Assembly (NCBI GenBank): GCA_902799665.1
Contig: CADCBK010000006.1
Coordinates: 1 to 54,996 of the forward strand
Reading direction: 5' to 3'
Length of the DNA stretch: 54,996 nucleotides
Source: an uncultured Spirochaetaceae bacterium
Lineage (GTDB): Bacteria > Spirochaetota > Spirochaetia > Treponematales > Treponemataceae
Shown: positions 44,773 through 54,239 of the stretch, one piece after another
Position numbering within the stretch: the stretch's first letter is position 1
How the letters are laid out: every line of letters begins with the position of its first letter
Translations under genes and position numbers: made by a program
Notes under the pieces: generated by a model
The model's database searches: none
Seen by the model: the letters and a program-made list of their open reading frames with translations, nothing else
Told to the model about the DNA's origin: nothing

Positions 44773-46110
44773 TTATTCCCCCGAAATGGCAAAAAGCCGG
44801 TTCTTTCCTGATTGCCAATAGTCCCTAAAGACCCGGCGAACGTCCTGGGCGCTGACATTCTTGGCGTCGGCAGCCAGTTTGTCAAAGCCGTCAATTTGGC
44901 CAAAAGTCAAAAGCGCCGTGGCCGCGCGGCTTGCGATTGACGAGCAAGTCATTTGATTCTGCCAGGCGGAATTCATGTATTTTTTTACGTAGCCTTTAAG
45001 ATTGCCCTCTATGTCGCTTTGCAAAAAGTCTTCCTCCGCTTCGGGAATGTAGGAGGCGGCGTTTTCCATGTCGCTGACCCTGTACAAAAACACCATTCCA
45101 TAGGGAGCGGGAGAAAAGCCTACCGACGCCGACGGCGTGTAGCAGGCGCCATGCTTTGTCCGCACGATGTTAAAGAGGGACTCGCCATACATTGAGGCCG
45201 CGATGCGGGCGGCTATCAAGTCTGGCGAATTATGAGCCGGGCTTTTAAAGACGATGGCGATGTGGCCGCTGCCCTTTGCCAAAGCCGGGCTTTTTAAGGA
45301 AACGGCCGGGCCATTTACGTCAAGCCCGGGCACAGGCGGAATGGAAAAATCTTTTTCTTTGGCCGGAATTTTCGCAAGCGTTTTTTCCAAAGTTCCGCGC
45401 AGCTTGGAAAGGCTTATGTCGCCGGCAGCCACGACAAAGATTCTTTTTGCGTCAAGGATTTTTTTGTAATGCGCCTTGAGGTTATCCAGGGTCATGTTGG
45501 CACGGGATTCGGGCAAGACGGTGGCCGACGTTCCGAGCGGATGGTTTTTGTAAATCTCCTTGTTCATGGTGTAGAACAAAAGGCTTTCGGGATCCTTTAG
45601 CCTGCGCTGAAGGCCTTGGTCGCATTCGGTCATAATGTGTTCGTATTCAGTTTGGTCAAACGAAGGGTTCAAAAAGCAGTCCAAGAGAGCGTCGAGGGCC
45701 AAGTCAAAATAACTTGAAATGCATGAGACTGAAAGGGAGGAGCCGGCGTAGCTTGAGCTGGAAACTATGCTGATGTTTTTGTCGTAAGAAAGCTTTGTCA
45801 AATCCTTGTAGTGGTACTTCCAACCGCCGTGGCTCATAAGCTCAAAAAGCTCTTTTTCGATTCCCGACTGGTCGCGGGGGAACAAGAGCGTTCCGCCCTT
45901 TGCGCAAATCACGACGGAAGCGATTTTTGTGGAGTCGACGTTTTTGTAGTAAACGGGAACGCCGTTTTGCAAAGCAAAGGCCAAGCCGTCCTTTGCGGGA
46001 GCGCGGCAAGAAAAAAGGCAAAGGACAAAAATTGCCGGCAAGACCAAAAAAACGCCAAACGGAAATTGCTTGCAAGACCTTAACGCGCCGCGCGCAAAAA
46101 TATTTTTCAT
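44773..46110 (-). CDS. M16-family peptidase-like lipoprotein, probably inactive
   Basis: A 445-residue M16-like protein. A hydrophobic leader ends in LFSC near residue 35. The first-domain zinc motif HxxEH is absent (the equivalent is KELFELMSHGG), while the second-domain RTKHGACYTPSASV region is kept. This is the pattern of the inactive partner in two-chain M16 peptidases. It lies 3 nt after the active M16 gene, so a heterodimer in the cell envelope is likely. Confidence 0.85.
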   Translation of the reverse strand: MKNIFARGALRSCKQFPFGVFLVLPAIFVLCLFSCRAPAKDGLAFALQNGVPVYYKNVDSTKIASVVICAKGGTLLFPRDQSGIEKELFELMSHGGWKYHYKDLTKLSYDKNISIVSSSSYAGSSLSVSCISSYFDLALDALLDCFLNPSFDQTEYEHIMTECDQGLQRRLKDPESLLFYTMNKEIYKNHPLGTSATVLPESRANMTLDNLKAHYKKILDAKRIFVVAAGDISLSKLRGTLEKTLAKIPAKEKDFSIPPVPGLDVNGPAVSLKSPALAKGSGHIAIVFKSPAHNSPDLIAARIAASMYGESLFNIVRTKHGACYTPSASVGFSPAPYGMVFLYRVSDMENAASYIPEAEEDFLQSDIEGNLKGYVKKYMNSAWQNQMTCSSIASRAATALLTFGQIDGFDKLAADAKNVSAQDVRRVFRDYWQSGKNRLFAISGE

Positions 46111-46113
46111 ACC

Positions 46114-47607
46114 CTACTCCTCGTCATTGAACCAAAATGCGTTTTCTTTTTTGACTTCCTCAAACGAAAGCTCGTCAAATTCTTTTTTAAGGTTTTTATA
46201 AACGGTTGGATTGACAACGGCAACGACAAACGCGTTTTTGCCAACGACATATTTCTTGAGCGCGGCGGCGATTTGCGAATCAGCGACCGCGTCCTTTTTC
46301 TTTTCGTAGGAATAATAATAGTCCTTGTCGCAAAGAGTCCACCATCCGCGCGCGTCCGTCAAAAGGGACTGAAAATTTTCGGCGGCGATGATCTGCCTGT
46401 CGCCGCGGCTTTTTTTCATTTCCAAAAGCTTTTTCTTTCCGACAACTTTTTTTCCGTCGGCAAAGTCTTGAACGATGTCTTGCGAAACGGCTTCGTAAAA
46501 TTTTTTGACGCGCGAAGGAAGCGCCGCTTCCGGTTCCAACACAGTAGCGTAAAAGTGAATCAAGCCGGTTCGCCGCCTGGTGGAATAGCCGCCGCCTACA
46601 TAGTCGCCCGAAATCACCTTCAGCTCCTTGTTGTCCCAAAGCTCCTTTGCGAAAATCGAAGACGGGTCGTTTATGTAGTCGGTAAAAACGTCCAAAGGAT
46701 AGGTGGAGGCTCGGTCAAAGTCGGCGTCGGGGCCGCGGTAGTAAACAAGGATTTGCGCGATTTGCGGAGAGACTTGCTCGTTGGGCATTACAAAAAATTT
46801 TGTCTGGCCAAAAGGCTCTGGATTTTGAACGGCGCATTCGCTGTCAAAGTCAAAGGAGCCGCGCTCCCAGCCGCCGAAAATTTCTTGGGCTAAGCGGCGG
46901 ACTTCCTTTGCGTCAACGTCTCCGCCGATAAAAAGCGCGGCGTTGTTGGGAACGTAGTATTTTTCTTTTATGCTTTTTAGCTCGTCAAGGCTCGCCTCTT
47001 GAACGGTTTTGACCGCGCCGGAGGGATCCAGTTGCCAGGGAGCGTTGGGGAAAAAAGTTTTGTTGAAAAAATTTCCTAGAATTGTTCCTGGCGAATTGTA
47101 CTTGGCTTGAATCTCGGAGATGACGACTTTTTTTTCAGCCTCAAATTCCGCATCGTCCAAAAGCGGCTCGCGAATCGCCGCCGACCAAAATTCCATTCCC
47201 TTCTTCAAGTCTTCCGACGGAATCGTGAAAAAATAATTCACGCAATGCTCGCCTGTCGTTCCGTTCCAGTCGTCGACGCCAAGCTCGGAAAGCGTTTTTT
47301 GGAAGGCGGCGGAATCCTTGCACATGGAATTCCCTTTGAACATCATGTGCTCGTAAAGGTGGAAGATTCCCGTGTTGTCGCGCCTTTGGGTGACGCCGCC
47401 TGCGCGGACTGCGATTTCTATGTATGCCAGCGGAACCTTGTGGTCTTCGCGGACAAAGACGCTAAGGCCGTTTTCAAGCTGAAAGCATTCCGGGTAAAGA
47501 GCCGCGGATTTTTTGCAAGACGCAAAGAGCGGCGCGAAGGCAAGCGCAAAAAGCGCTAAAACGAGCGCGGCAAAGCGCCCGCGCTTTTTGGCAATTCCAT
47601 AATTCAT
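46114..47607 (-). CDS. M16-family zinc metallopeptidase lipoprotein, active
   Basis: A 497-residue lipoprotein (lipobox LFASC, Cys31). The inverted zinc motif is HLYEHMMF (His83, Glu86, His87), and the third ligand is the Glu in KKVVISEIQ about 75 residues on. The start at 47607 has a GGAGG site 7 nt upstream and overlaps the EamA stop as ATGA. M16 enzymes degrade short peptides inside a closed chamber. The inactive-type gene downstream probably supplies its other half. Confidence 0.92.
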   Translation of the reverse strand: MNYGIAKKRGRFAALVLALFALAFAPLFASCKKSAALYPECFQLENGLSVFVREDHKVPLAYIEIAVRAGGVTQRRDNTGIFHLYEHMMFKGNSMCKDSAAFQKTLSELGVDDWNGTTGEHCVNYFFTIPSEDLKKGMEFWSAAIREPLLDDAEFEAEKKVVISEIQAKYNSPGTILGNFFNKTFFPNAPWQLDPSGAVKTVQEASLDELKSIKEKYYVPNNAALFIGGDVDAKEVRRLAQEIFGGWERGSFDFDSECAVQNPEPFGQTKFFVMPNEQVSPQIAQILVYYRGPDADFDRASTYPLDVFTDYINDPSSIFAKELWDNKELKVISGDYVGGGYSTRRRTGLIHFYATVLEPEAALPSRVKKFYEAVSQDIVQDFADGKKVVGKKKLLEMKKSRGDRQIIAAENFQSLLTDARGWWTLCDKDYYYSYEKKKDAVADSQIAAALKKYVVGKNAFVVAVVNPTVYKNLKKEFDELSFEEVKKENAFWFNDEE

Positions 47608-48518
47608 TGTTTTGCCTCCAAGGTAAATTTTCTTTTGTTGTAAACAAACACAACCGCCGCCATGCAAATGATGACCGCGTAGCCAATCCAGCTTAGCGCG
47701 TCCGGGATTTGGTTGAACATCAACAAGCCCATAAGCGAAGAAAAAATAATTTGAGAATAGTCAAAAATCGAGATGTCGCGCGCGGGCGCGAAAAAGTAAG
47801 CGTATGTTATGCCGAACTGTCCAAGGCAGCCCGCGATTCCCGCTCCAAGCAGGCACAAAAGCTGCGTCGCGGAGGGCGCGGTAAAATTCAAGAACATAAA
47901 GGGCAGGCAAAGCGCGCAGGAAAAGCAGGAAAAAAAGGCTATGACCAAGGCGCCCTTCACTTTCATCGTTCCAAGTTTTCTCACGCAAGCGTAGGCAAAG
48001 CCCGCGCCCATTCCGCCCAAAAAGCCAGCCAAGGCCGGAAGCGAATGAAGCGCCGACGCGCCGGGCTTTATCACAAAGAGCGCGCCGCAAAAGGCTCCGA
48101 TTGTCGCGACAAGAGGAAGGGGCGCGATTTTTTCTCCAAGCAAAAAGAGGCTGAAGACGACCGCGAAAAAGGGCGACATTTTGTTCAATATCGCGGCGTC
48201 GGCGATCGGAATTCTGTCCAAGGCGTAAAAGTTTCCAAAGATTCCGGCGGAACCGCAAAGGCCGCGCAAAATCAAAAATTTTAAGGAGCCTTTTGGAAGC
48301 AAGGGGCCGCGCTCTTGGCCCTGACTTTTGTTCTTTGTCCTTCCCTTTAGCAAGACAAAGAGCGTCACAAAGACCGCGACGATGTTCCTAAAAAAGGCCT
48401 TTTCGGTAAACGGAAGGTCTCCCGCCAAATGCGCGAGCGCGGCCATCAGGGCAAAGTTAAAGGCGGAAAAAACAAGGCAGGCCGCGCCCTTGAAGAAGGC
48501 GCCGTTAGAGCCGCTCAT
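47604..48518 (-). CDS. EamA/DMT-family membrane exporter
   Basis: A 304-residue protein with ten predicted membrane helices in two EamA repeats. FLILRGLCGSAGIFGNFYAL and ILNKMSPFFAVVFSLFLLGE are typical. Members export amino acids and other metabolites. It overlaps both lysA and the M16 gene by 4 nt, so it is translationally coupled to each. A link to export of lysine or peptide products is only inferred from the neighbourhood. Confidence 0.9.
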   Translation of the reverse strand: MSGSNGAFFKGAACLVFSAFNFALMAALAHLAGDLPFTEKAFFRNIVAVFVTLFVLLKGRTKNKSQGQERGPLLPKGSLKFLILRGLCGSAGIFGNFYALDRIPIADAAILNKMSPFFAVVFSLFLLGEKIAPLPLVATIGAFCGALFVIKPGASALHSLPALAGFLGGMGAGFAYACVRKLGTMKVKGALVIAFFSCFSCALCLPFMFLNFTAPSATQLLCLLGAGIAGCLGQFGITYAYFFAPARDISIFDYSQIIFSSLMGLLMFNQIPDALSWIGYAVIICMAAVVFVYNKRKFTLEAKQ

Positions 48519-49780
48519 TTAAAGTCCTTGACCCCGTCCAAGTCCAGCGTGGCAAAAAGGTCTTGGACAGTTTCGCGGCGGCGGATTTGGACAAAGGAAC
48601 CATCGCATCGCATGAGGATTTCGCCGGCGCGGAGCTTTCCGTTGTAGTTAAAGCCCATCGCCCTTCCGTGCGCGCCCGCGTCGTGAATGATGACCAAGTC
48701 GCCGTTTTCTATTTTTGGAAGCGGGCGCTGGACCGCGAACTTGTCGCAGTTTTCGCAAAGGCTTCCGACAACGTCGTAGACTTCCGTTTTGGGCGCGGCC
48801 TCTTTTCCGCTGACCGTGACCTCGTGGTAGGCGCCGTACATGCCGGGCCGCATAAGGTCAGCCATGCAAGCGTCAACGCCGATGTATTTTCTGTAAGTGT
48901 CTTTTTTGTGAATCGCCTTTGTTACAAGCCAGCCGTAAGGGCCGGTTATCGGGCGGCCGCATTCCCACTTGATTTCCATGCCGTCAAGGCCCGCGGGAAC
49001 GATCATGCTGTCGTAGAGAGCGCGGATTTTTTTTGCCACTTCGAACAAGTCCACTTTCTTTTGGCCGGGCTTGTAGGGAATTCCGATTCCGCCGCCCAAG
49101 TCAAGGAATTCGATTTTGATTCCAAGCTTTTCCTTGAGTTCCACCGCAAGCTCAAAAAGCATTTTGGCGGTGTCGACAAAGTAGTCGGGATTAAGCTCGT
49201 TTGAGGCGACCATCGTGTGGAGGCCAAAGCGCTTGGCGCCAAAGCCGCGCGCCTTTTTGTAGGCCTCAAAAATCTGCTCGCGGGTCAAGCCGTACTTGGC
49301 TTCCTCGGGCTTTCCGATAATCGCGTTGCCTTCCTTTAGCGGGCCGGGATTGTAGCGGAAGCAAATCAATTCCGGAAATTTTCCGCCAAGGGCGTCGCGC
49401 AAAAATTCTATATGAGTGATGTCGTCAAGGTTTATGATGTTGCCCTGCTTGTATGCAAGCTGGAATTCTTCGGCCGGAGTTTCGTTGGAGGTGAAGATCA
49501 CGCGCTCGCCAGTGATTCCGCTCATTTGGCAAAGCATAAGCTCGGGCAAGCTTGAACAGTCGCCGCCGCAGCCGCATTCCGCCAAAACTTTAAGCATGTA
49601 GGGGTTGGGCATAGCCTTTACGGCAAAGTGCTCGGTGAATTTTGGAAAAATCGAAAAGGCTTTGGTGAACTCCGCCATGTTGTCGCGGATGGCCCTTTCG
49701 TCGTAAAGGTAAAAGGGCGTAGGGAATTTTTCCGCCAGCTCCAAAAGCCGCTCATGACTCAAAGGAAAGTTGTCGCTCAT
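48515..49780 (-). CDS. lysA: Diaminopimelate decarboxylase family PLP enzyme
   Basis: A 421-residue fold-III PLP enzyme. The PLP Lys is in HFAVKAMPNP, a glycine loop LDLGGGIGIPY binds phosphate, ECGRPITGPYG follows, and the catalytic Cys is in GSLCENCDKF. It best fits LysA, which makes lysine from meso-diaminopimelate, but other members (ornithine or carboxynorspermidine decarboxylases) share this fold. No other lysine genes are nearby, so the symbol is tentative. Confidence 0.8.
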   Translation of the reverse strand: MSDNFPLSHERLLELAEKFPTPFYLYDERAIRDNMAEFTKAFSIFPKFTEHFAVKAMPNPYMLKVLAECGCGGDCSSLPELMLCQMSGITGERVIFTSNETPAEEFQLAYKQGNIINLDDITHIEFLRDALGGKFPELICFRYNPGPLKEGNAIIGKPEEAKYGLTREQIFEAYKKARGFGAKRFGLHTMVASNELNPDYFVDTAKMLFELAVELKEKLGIKIEFLDLGGGIGIPYKPGQKKVDLFEVAKKIRALYDSMIVPAGLDGMEIKWECGRPITGPYGWLVTKAIHKKDTYRKYIGVDACMADLMRPGMYGAYHEVTVSGKEAAPKTEVYDVVGSLCENCDKFAVQRPLPKIENGDLVIIHDAGAHGRAMGFNYNGKLRAGEILMRCDGSFVQIRRRETVQDLFATLDLDGVKDFK

Positions 49781-49804
49781 TTTTAAATGCCTCCAATGAA
49801 AATG

Positions 49805-49833
49805 ATTTTATCAAAATGAGCGCGCTTTGTAAA
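49805..49833 (-). promoter_or_regulatory. Promoter of the lysA-eamA-M16 operon
   Basis: TTTACA (49828-49833), 17-nt spacer and TAAAAT (49805-49810), with a leader carrying a GGAGG site before the lysA ATG. Confidence 0.65.
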
Positions 49834-49851
49834 TGAGCCGCCATTCGGCGA

Positions 49852-51474
49852 TCAGCTCTTGTAAAGATCCCACCACGCCTTTATGACCTTGCCCCAGCTT
49901 TCTGAAAAGCCGGTCCAATCGACGTAATGAAAAATCGGATTGTTTTGTTCAGTGGCGTTGGTCCACTTGCTTCCCACAATCGAAAGGCCGTAGGCGCAAG
50001 TCTCCTCAACAGTTGCGACATCTTTTTGGGAAATGAAGTCTTTTTTTCCGGTAAGATACAATTGAGCGATAGATGTGTCGCCCCACGAGTAGCCGTCCGG
50101 GGCGTTCTTTAAAACGCGACGGCCGCCCCAAGAGTATATTATCAACTTGTCGTCGCCGTTCTTCAATAATTCAAAAAGAGAGAGGGCGCTTTTTTTGGCG
50201 CCGTCGGGCAAACCACTGTCGTTGGCGATGTCGACGCAAAGCCAGCCCAAATCGTTAAGCCATGCGAAGGTTCCGCGATAGGCAAGGCCCTTGCAGTTTT
50301 CAAGGCTGTTTACATCCTGCGCCATGTAATTTAAAAAAATCGAATAAAAAAGACTGGAGTCGTTTTCTTTAATTTTCAGCAATTCGTCGGAAAGCTTGTC
50401 CACCCCTGCCTTTAGAGCCAAAGCCTTTTGCGGGTCAAGGCTCATGAAAGAGGAAGTGTAGACAGAGCAGCCGCTCGCCCTGCTTTCTTTAGCCGATTCC
50501 GCGTCGGCGGGCTTGTCAATCGGCCCTTTGTAATAACGATGCATGTAAGCGCTTACGATGACCTTTCCAACGTCAAGCGCGGTCATGCCGCTTTTTATGT
50601 TGGTGAAAACTCCGTAGTAGTCCGGCATGCAGCTTACGTTGGCCGAAGCGCAATAGTAGTCGGCGCATCCCTTGTAGTTCCACAAAATCTCGGCCGTAGC
50701 CTGCAGGCAAAGGTCGTTCCACAAAATCTTTGGCTTGTCGGCGCCAGTGTATCCAGCCGCGGCAAGCGCGTCCGTTATGTTTTTGCAAGTCAAAAGCCTG
50801 CCCTTGTCGTCGCTCGCGTCGGAGCACAAGGAGGCGGAAATCAAGGCGGAGCTTGAAACGCCGTCTTTGCTTGAGGCGTTTGAATCCGTGTAAGTTTCCT
50901 TGTGGGTTCCGGCGCCGTGGTCCTGCAGGCACACGACGACGTTGGACGCCGAGTAACGGGCCTTTGCCCACTTTAAAAAGTTTGTGAAAGTGGCAGGGTC
51001 TGACATAGTGGGCTCTTTAGGAAGCCAGCCGGCTGCCTGAGCGGTCAAGTCCTTTGTGTTGGGGCCGACAGAGAATCCGTCGCCAAGCGTTACATAGCCT
51101 GCGTCGAATTCGTTTCCGCTTTGGGGGACGTAAGCCAGGCTGTAGTCGGCGCCGATTTCGTACAAGGCGCCGTCGGGGTGAATGTATTTTTGATCGCCTT
51201 TTTTTTCTTCGCTGATTCCGTCCCAAAGGACAAGCGCGGTCACCGACGGATAGCCGGCCTTGGGGCTTCCGTCCGCGTTGCGCGTCTTGGCAAAGGCGCA
51301 TTCGATGTCGCGAATGTTTTTGTACAAGTCGTCGTTTATGCTGCTGTCGTCCGCGTCAAAGTAAAACAAAAAGAGCCAGTCGCTGGACTTGACTTGCGGC
51401 GAATCAGCCGAATTGCTGCAAGAAAAAAACGCCAGGGCGCAAAAGGCCGCGACGGCCGCAATAATTTTTTTCAC
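49852..51474 (-). CDS. Clostripain-like (C11) cysteine peptidase lipoprotein
   Basis: A 540-residue predicted lipoprotein (lipobox FFSC, Cys19). The C11 catalytic His is in VCLQDHGAG and the Cys in LWNDLCLQAT. Its N-terminus after the lipobox is LFYFDADDSSINDD, the usual first strand. The start is a GTG at 51474, set by a GGAGGAA site (51481-51487) with a 6-nt spacer. It is the third gene of a secreted-protein series with a Sel1 protein and an S41 peptidase. Confidence 0.88.
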   Translation of the reverse strand: MKKIIAAVAAFCALAFFSCSNSADSPQVKSSDWLFLFYFDADDSSINDDLYKNIRDIECAFAKTRNADGSPKAGYPSVTALVLWDGISEEKKGDQKYIHPDGALYEIGADYSLAYVPQSGNEFDAGYVTLGDGFSVGPNTKDLTAQAAGWLPKEPTMSDPATFTNFLKWAKARYSASNVVVCLQDHGAGTHKETYTDSNASSKDGVSSSALISASLCSDASDDKGRLLTCKNITDALAAAGYTGADKPKILWNDLCLQATAEILWNYKGCADYYCASANVSCMPDYYGVFTNIKSGMTALDVGKVIVSAYMHRYYKGPIDKPADAESAKESRASGCSVYTSSFMSLDPQKALALKAGVDKLSDELLKIKENDSSLFYSIFLNYMAQDVNSLENCKGLAYRGTFAWLNDLGWLCVDIANDSGLPDGAKKSALSLFELLKNGDDKLIIYSWGGRRVLKNAPDGYSWGDTSIAQLYLTGKKDFISQKDVATVEETCAYGLSIVGSKWTNATEQNNPIFHYVDWTGFSESWGKVIKAWWDLYKS

Positions 51475-51507
51475 TTTCAATTCCTCCAAAAACACCGCGC
51501 TTTTTTT

Positions 51508-52371
51508 TTACATCGTTCCCAAAAGGCCGGCTGCCTTCAGCTCGCCTTTTTTGACGGCGATTTCCAAATATTTTCTTGCAAGGGCGGCGTCTTTTTTCAC
51601 TCCGTCGCCTTCAAGGTAGCGGCGGCCGGTTTCATAGGCGGCGGGGCCATAGCCTGCGTCGGCGGATTTCTTATAGAAAGAAAAAGCCTTTTTGGCGTTG
51701 GATTTTGTTCCCACGCCAACCTCAAAACAATGGCCCAACTCATAGGCGGCGGGAGCGCAGCCCAACTTGTCGGCCTTTTGGTAATACTCAAAAGCCTTGT
51801 CATAATTCTGAGAGCCGCCGATATGACCGTCCTCGTACATGCAGCCCAAATTCAAAATCGCCAGCGTGTCGTTCTTTTGCGCGGAAAGCTCAAGCCAGTA
51901 GGCGGCTTTTTCAAAATCTTGCTCGACGCCCCTTCCGTCAAGGTACATGCAGCCCAAATTGTTTGCGGCCTTGTCGTTCCCCTGCTCCGCCGCCTTTTGG
52001 TACCAGTAAAGCGCCTGCTTGTAATCCTGCGCGACCTTAAAGCCCTTGTCGTAGCAGCGGCCCAAATTATACTGGAAGTCCGCGTTGCCGTCCTGGGCTA
52101 TCCGCGTCATTTCGGCGACAGCGTCCGCGTCAGACGCTTCCGGCGGAAGATCCTTTGTTTCTTGAGCGCCTTCGCCTACATTGGCGCTGGAAGCGGGCGC
52201 CATTTTAGACGGCTCTTTGTTCCGGTCAGAGAAATAATTCTTTATTTCGTCGAATGTGACAGAAAAAGTGTAGCTTTCTCCGCCTGTCGGACTCAAGAAT
52301 TCCTGAGCCGCTTGGGCGCAAAGGGGAAGCGCCAAAGCAAAGGCCGCGACGGCCAAAAGAATCTTTTTCAT
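51508..52371 (-). CDS. Exported Sel1-repeat protein
   Basis: A 287-residue protein. A signal peptide (MKKILLAVAAFALALPLCAQ) is followed by about 80 linker residues, then five Sel1 repeats of about 36 residues (such as AANNLGCMYLDGRGVEQDFE). Sel1 proteins act as adaptors in protein complexes, so it may scaffold the neighbouring peptidases. It starts 15 nt after the S41 gene. Confidence 0.9.
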   Translation of the reverse strand: MKKILLAVAAFALALPLCAQAAQEFLSPTGGESYTFSVTFDEIKNYFSDRNKEPSKMAPASSANVGEGAQETKDLPPEASDADAVAEMTRIAQDGNADFQYNLGRCYDKGFKVAQDYKQALYWYQKAAEQGNDKAANNLGCMYLDGRGVEQDFEKAAYWLELSAQKNDTLAILNLGCMYEDGHIGGSQNYDKAFEYYQKADKLGCAPAAYELGHCFEVGVGTKSNAKKAFSFYKKSADAGYGPAAYETGRRYLEGDGVKKDAALARKYLEIAVKKGELKAAGLLGTM

Positions 52372-52386
52372 AACAACTCCTTCTTT

Positions 52387-54147
52387 TTAATACAATTTTT
52401 TTATAAAGGCCGTCAGGCCGTTTTTGTCGGAACGATTGAAAAAGGAACTAAGCTCGGTAAGCTTGTAGTCCGGGCTAACGCCGTCGTCGATGTCCTTAAA
52501 GACTCCGTTCTTTTCGGCGCTAAAGCGAAAATGGCTTGAGGTGTTGAAGTAGGTTCCGATGGCAGAAGACGTTGGATAAACGGCGCAAGCTCCGCCGCCG
52601 GTCTTGCTTCCAATCAAAGTCGCCCTGCCGGATTCCTTTAGCATGGAAGCCAAAAGGTTTCCGCAAGAAAAAGTTATGTCGGACACAAGGCAAAAAAGGC
52701 GGCGGTCGCGGACATTGTCTTCTTGGGTGACTTCGCCGTCAAAGTTGACGTCGGCTAAATAGCTTGTGGCCGACTGGCAGCCGGTCGTTCCGCTTTGTAT
52801 TTGCAAGTGGCTGAATCCCAAGAGCCAGCAGGCGACAAAAACCTCTTCGTCAACTCCGCCGCCCGTGTTGCATGAAATGTCCACGACGACATTCCGTATT
52901 TTTGGATCCCCTTGAACGACTTCGTTGGCCGCATGTATAAGGCCAAAGGTGTCCACTCCGCTTGAAGGGTAGTCGCTGAAAATCGCGTCCCACTCATCGT
53001 CCGTCAAAGGATTTTTAAAATAATCCCTTCCATTGCCAAAAAAATCGTCAAAGGTAACGTAAAGCGTGTCGCCGATTTTTTGGATGCCTGGAAGTCCGTC
53101 AGGAAAAAAAGAGCCGCGCGTTTCCTTCGCGTCCTCAAGGCTCTGGTTGATTCGTCTGAAAGAAGGCGACGTCAATATCTTTTCATTTTCTTTCTGGTCT
53201 TTTTCCTTGTCAAACTTTGCGTAAGGGGAATGCGCCTCAAAAGAGCTGTGGAGGTCTCCAAAATACTGGTAGCAAATTTCTTTTATCGCAAGGTCAACTT
53301 CGTTTGCGTCCGTTGACGACAGGCGCTCCAAAAGGCCATGCGTCTCAAACCAGTCGGAAAATTTTTCTATGCCGCGCAGTTCCCTAAGGCCGTAGTTCAA
53401 TTGTAGGTTCAAGGCAAGTTCCCTCATGTTAAAGTCCGCGAGGGTCTTGTCGATTTCCGACGGGACGACGGAATAAAACTTTTTTCCAAATTCCGTAAAT
53501 TCAAAAGAGTCGTTGAACAAAGAAGACTTGTCATAAACGTAAAAAATCTCGTCGCCGTTGTAAAGGACGGCGCCATATGTGTTCCCTGACAAAAAAACGT
53601 CCACCAAAGTTTGCAAGGGCAAGAGCGCGATGTTTTTGTCAATCGCTATGTCTATCGAAAACGATCCATAGTAAACGGTTATAGGCGCGCCACGGTTTTC
53701 ATAGGTCGCCAGGTCGCAGTGGGTGATAATGTCGTCGGTTACGACAATGTCCAAAAGAGAGGCGGCGCCGCCATTCTTTTTAAAAAGGTCGTAATCAGAA
53801 AAAATTATTTCCTTTTTTTTGGGGTCGATGTGGACTTTGGCGCCGTTGTCCTCCCTGACCACCGTAAGGCCCGCGCCCTCCTTTTTTGCGGAAAAAGTCT
53901 TATAGTGGAACAACTTGTTGAGCGAAGTGACAAGGTCGACATATGGAATCTTTCCTGTCGCGTCCGAAAAATACAAGTCAAAGCTGTCCACGCTGTCAAG
54001 GTCTCCGTAATAAATCGTTGTAGCCTTTAGAGCAAAGTCCTTTACCTTAAGCGCCCGTTGTTGACTGCAAGCGGACAAACAGGCCAAAATAACCGACAAA
54101 GCCAAAACCCTTCCGACGCTCGGAATTTTGATTGAAAAACTTTTCAT
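52387..54147 (-). CDS. S41-family serine peptidase lipoprotein with EF-hand-like loop
   Basis: A 586-residue predicted lipoprotein (lipobox near residue 26, CLSAC). The N-terminal half is unrecognised beta-rich sequence. The C-terminal S41 domain has VVVDISCNTGGG, then the nucleophile Ser in SDITFSCGNLLASM and GSKTGGGAC. An EF-hand-like loop, DVNFDGEVTQED, lies about 25 residues before the nucleophile. No PDZ domain is obvious. The start MKSFSIK at 54147 follows an AAGGTGG stretch. It heads the S41-Sel1-C11 series. Confidence 0.85.
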   Translation of the reverse strand: MKSFSIKIPSVGRVLALSVILACLSACSQQRALKVKDFALKATTIYYGDLDSVDSFDLYFSDATGKIPYVDLVTSLNKLFHYKTFSAKKEGAGLTVVREDNGAKVHIDPKKKEIIFSDYDLFKKNGGAASLLDIVVTDDIITHCDLATYENRGAPITVYYGSFSIDIAIDKNIALLPLQTLVDVFLSGNTYGAVLYNGDEIFYVYDKSSLFNDSFEFTEFGKKFYSVVPSEIDKTLADFNMRELALNLQLNYGLRELRGIEKFSDWFETHGLLERLSSTDANEVDLAIKEICYQYFGDLHSSFEAHSPYAKFDKEKDQKENEKILTSPSFRRINQSLEDAKETRGSFFPDGLPGIQKIGDTLYVTFDDFFGNGRDYFKNPLTDDEWDAIFSDYPSSGVDTFGLIHAANEVVQGDPKIRNVVVDISCNTGGGVDEEVFVACWLLGFSHLQIQSGTTGCQSATSYLADVNFDGEVTQEDNVRDRRLFCLVSDITFSCGNLLASMLKESGRATLIGSKTGGGACAVYPTSSAIGTYFNTSSHFRFSAEKNGVFKDIDDGVSPDYKLTELSSFFNRSDKNGLTAFIKKLY

Positions 54148-54168
54148 AATCACCACCTTAATTTTTAC

Positions 54169-54198
54169 AGTCTACTATGGCAAAAGCGCGACTGTCAA
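54169..54198 (-). promoter_or_regulatory. Promoter of the S41-Sel1-C11 series
   Basis: Consensus TTGACA (54193-54198), 18-nt spacer and TAGACT (54169-54174), back to back with the pyrF promoter. Confidence 0.6.
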
Positions 54199-54204
54199 GT
54201 TCCC

Positions 54205-54233
54205 TTGAAAGCCGCCGCGATTTCCGTTAGAAT
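54205..54233 (+). promoter_or_regulatory. Promoter of pyrF (leaderless candidate)
   Basis: TTGAAA (54205-54210), 17-nt spacer and TAGAAT (54228-54233) end 6 nt before the ATG at 54240, so the expected transcript starts at the start codon. Confidence 0.65.
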
Positions 54234-54239
54234 GGAAGA

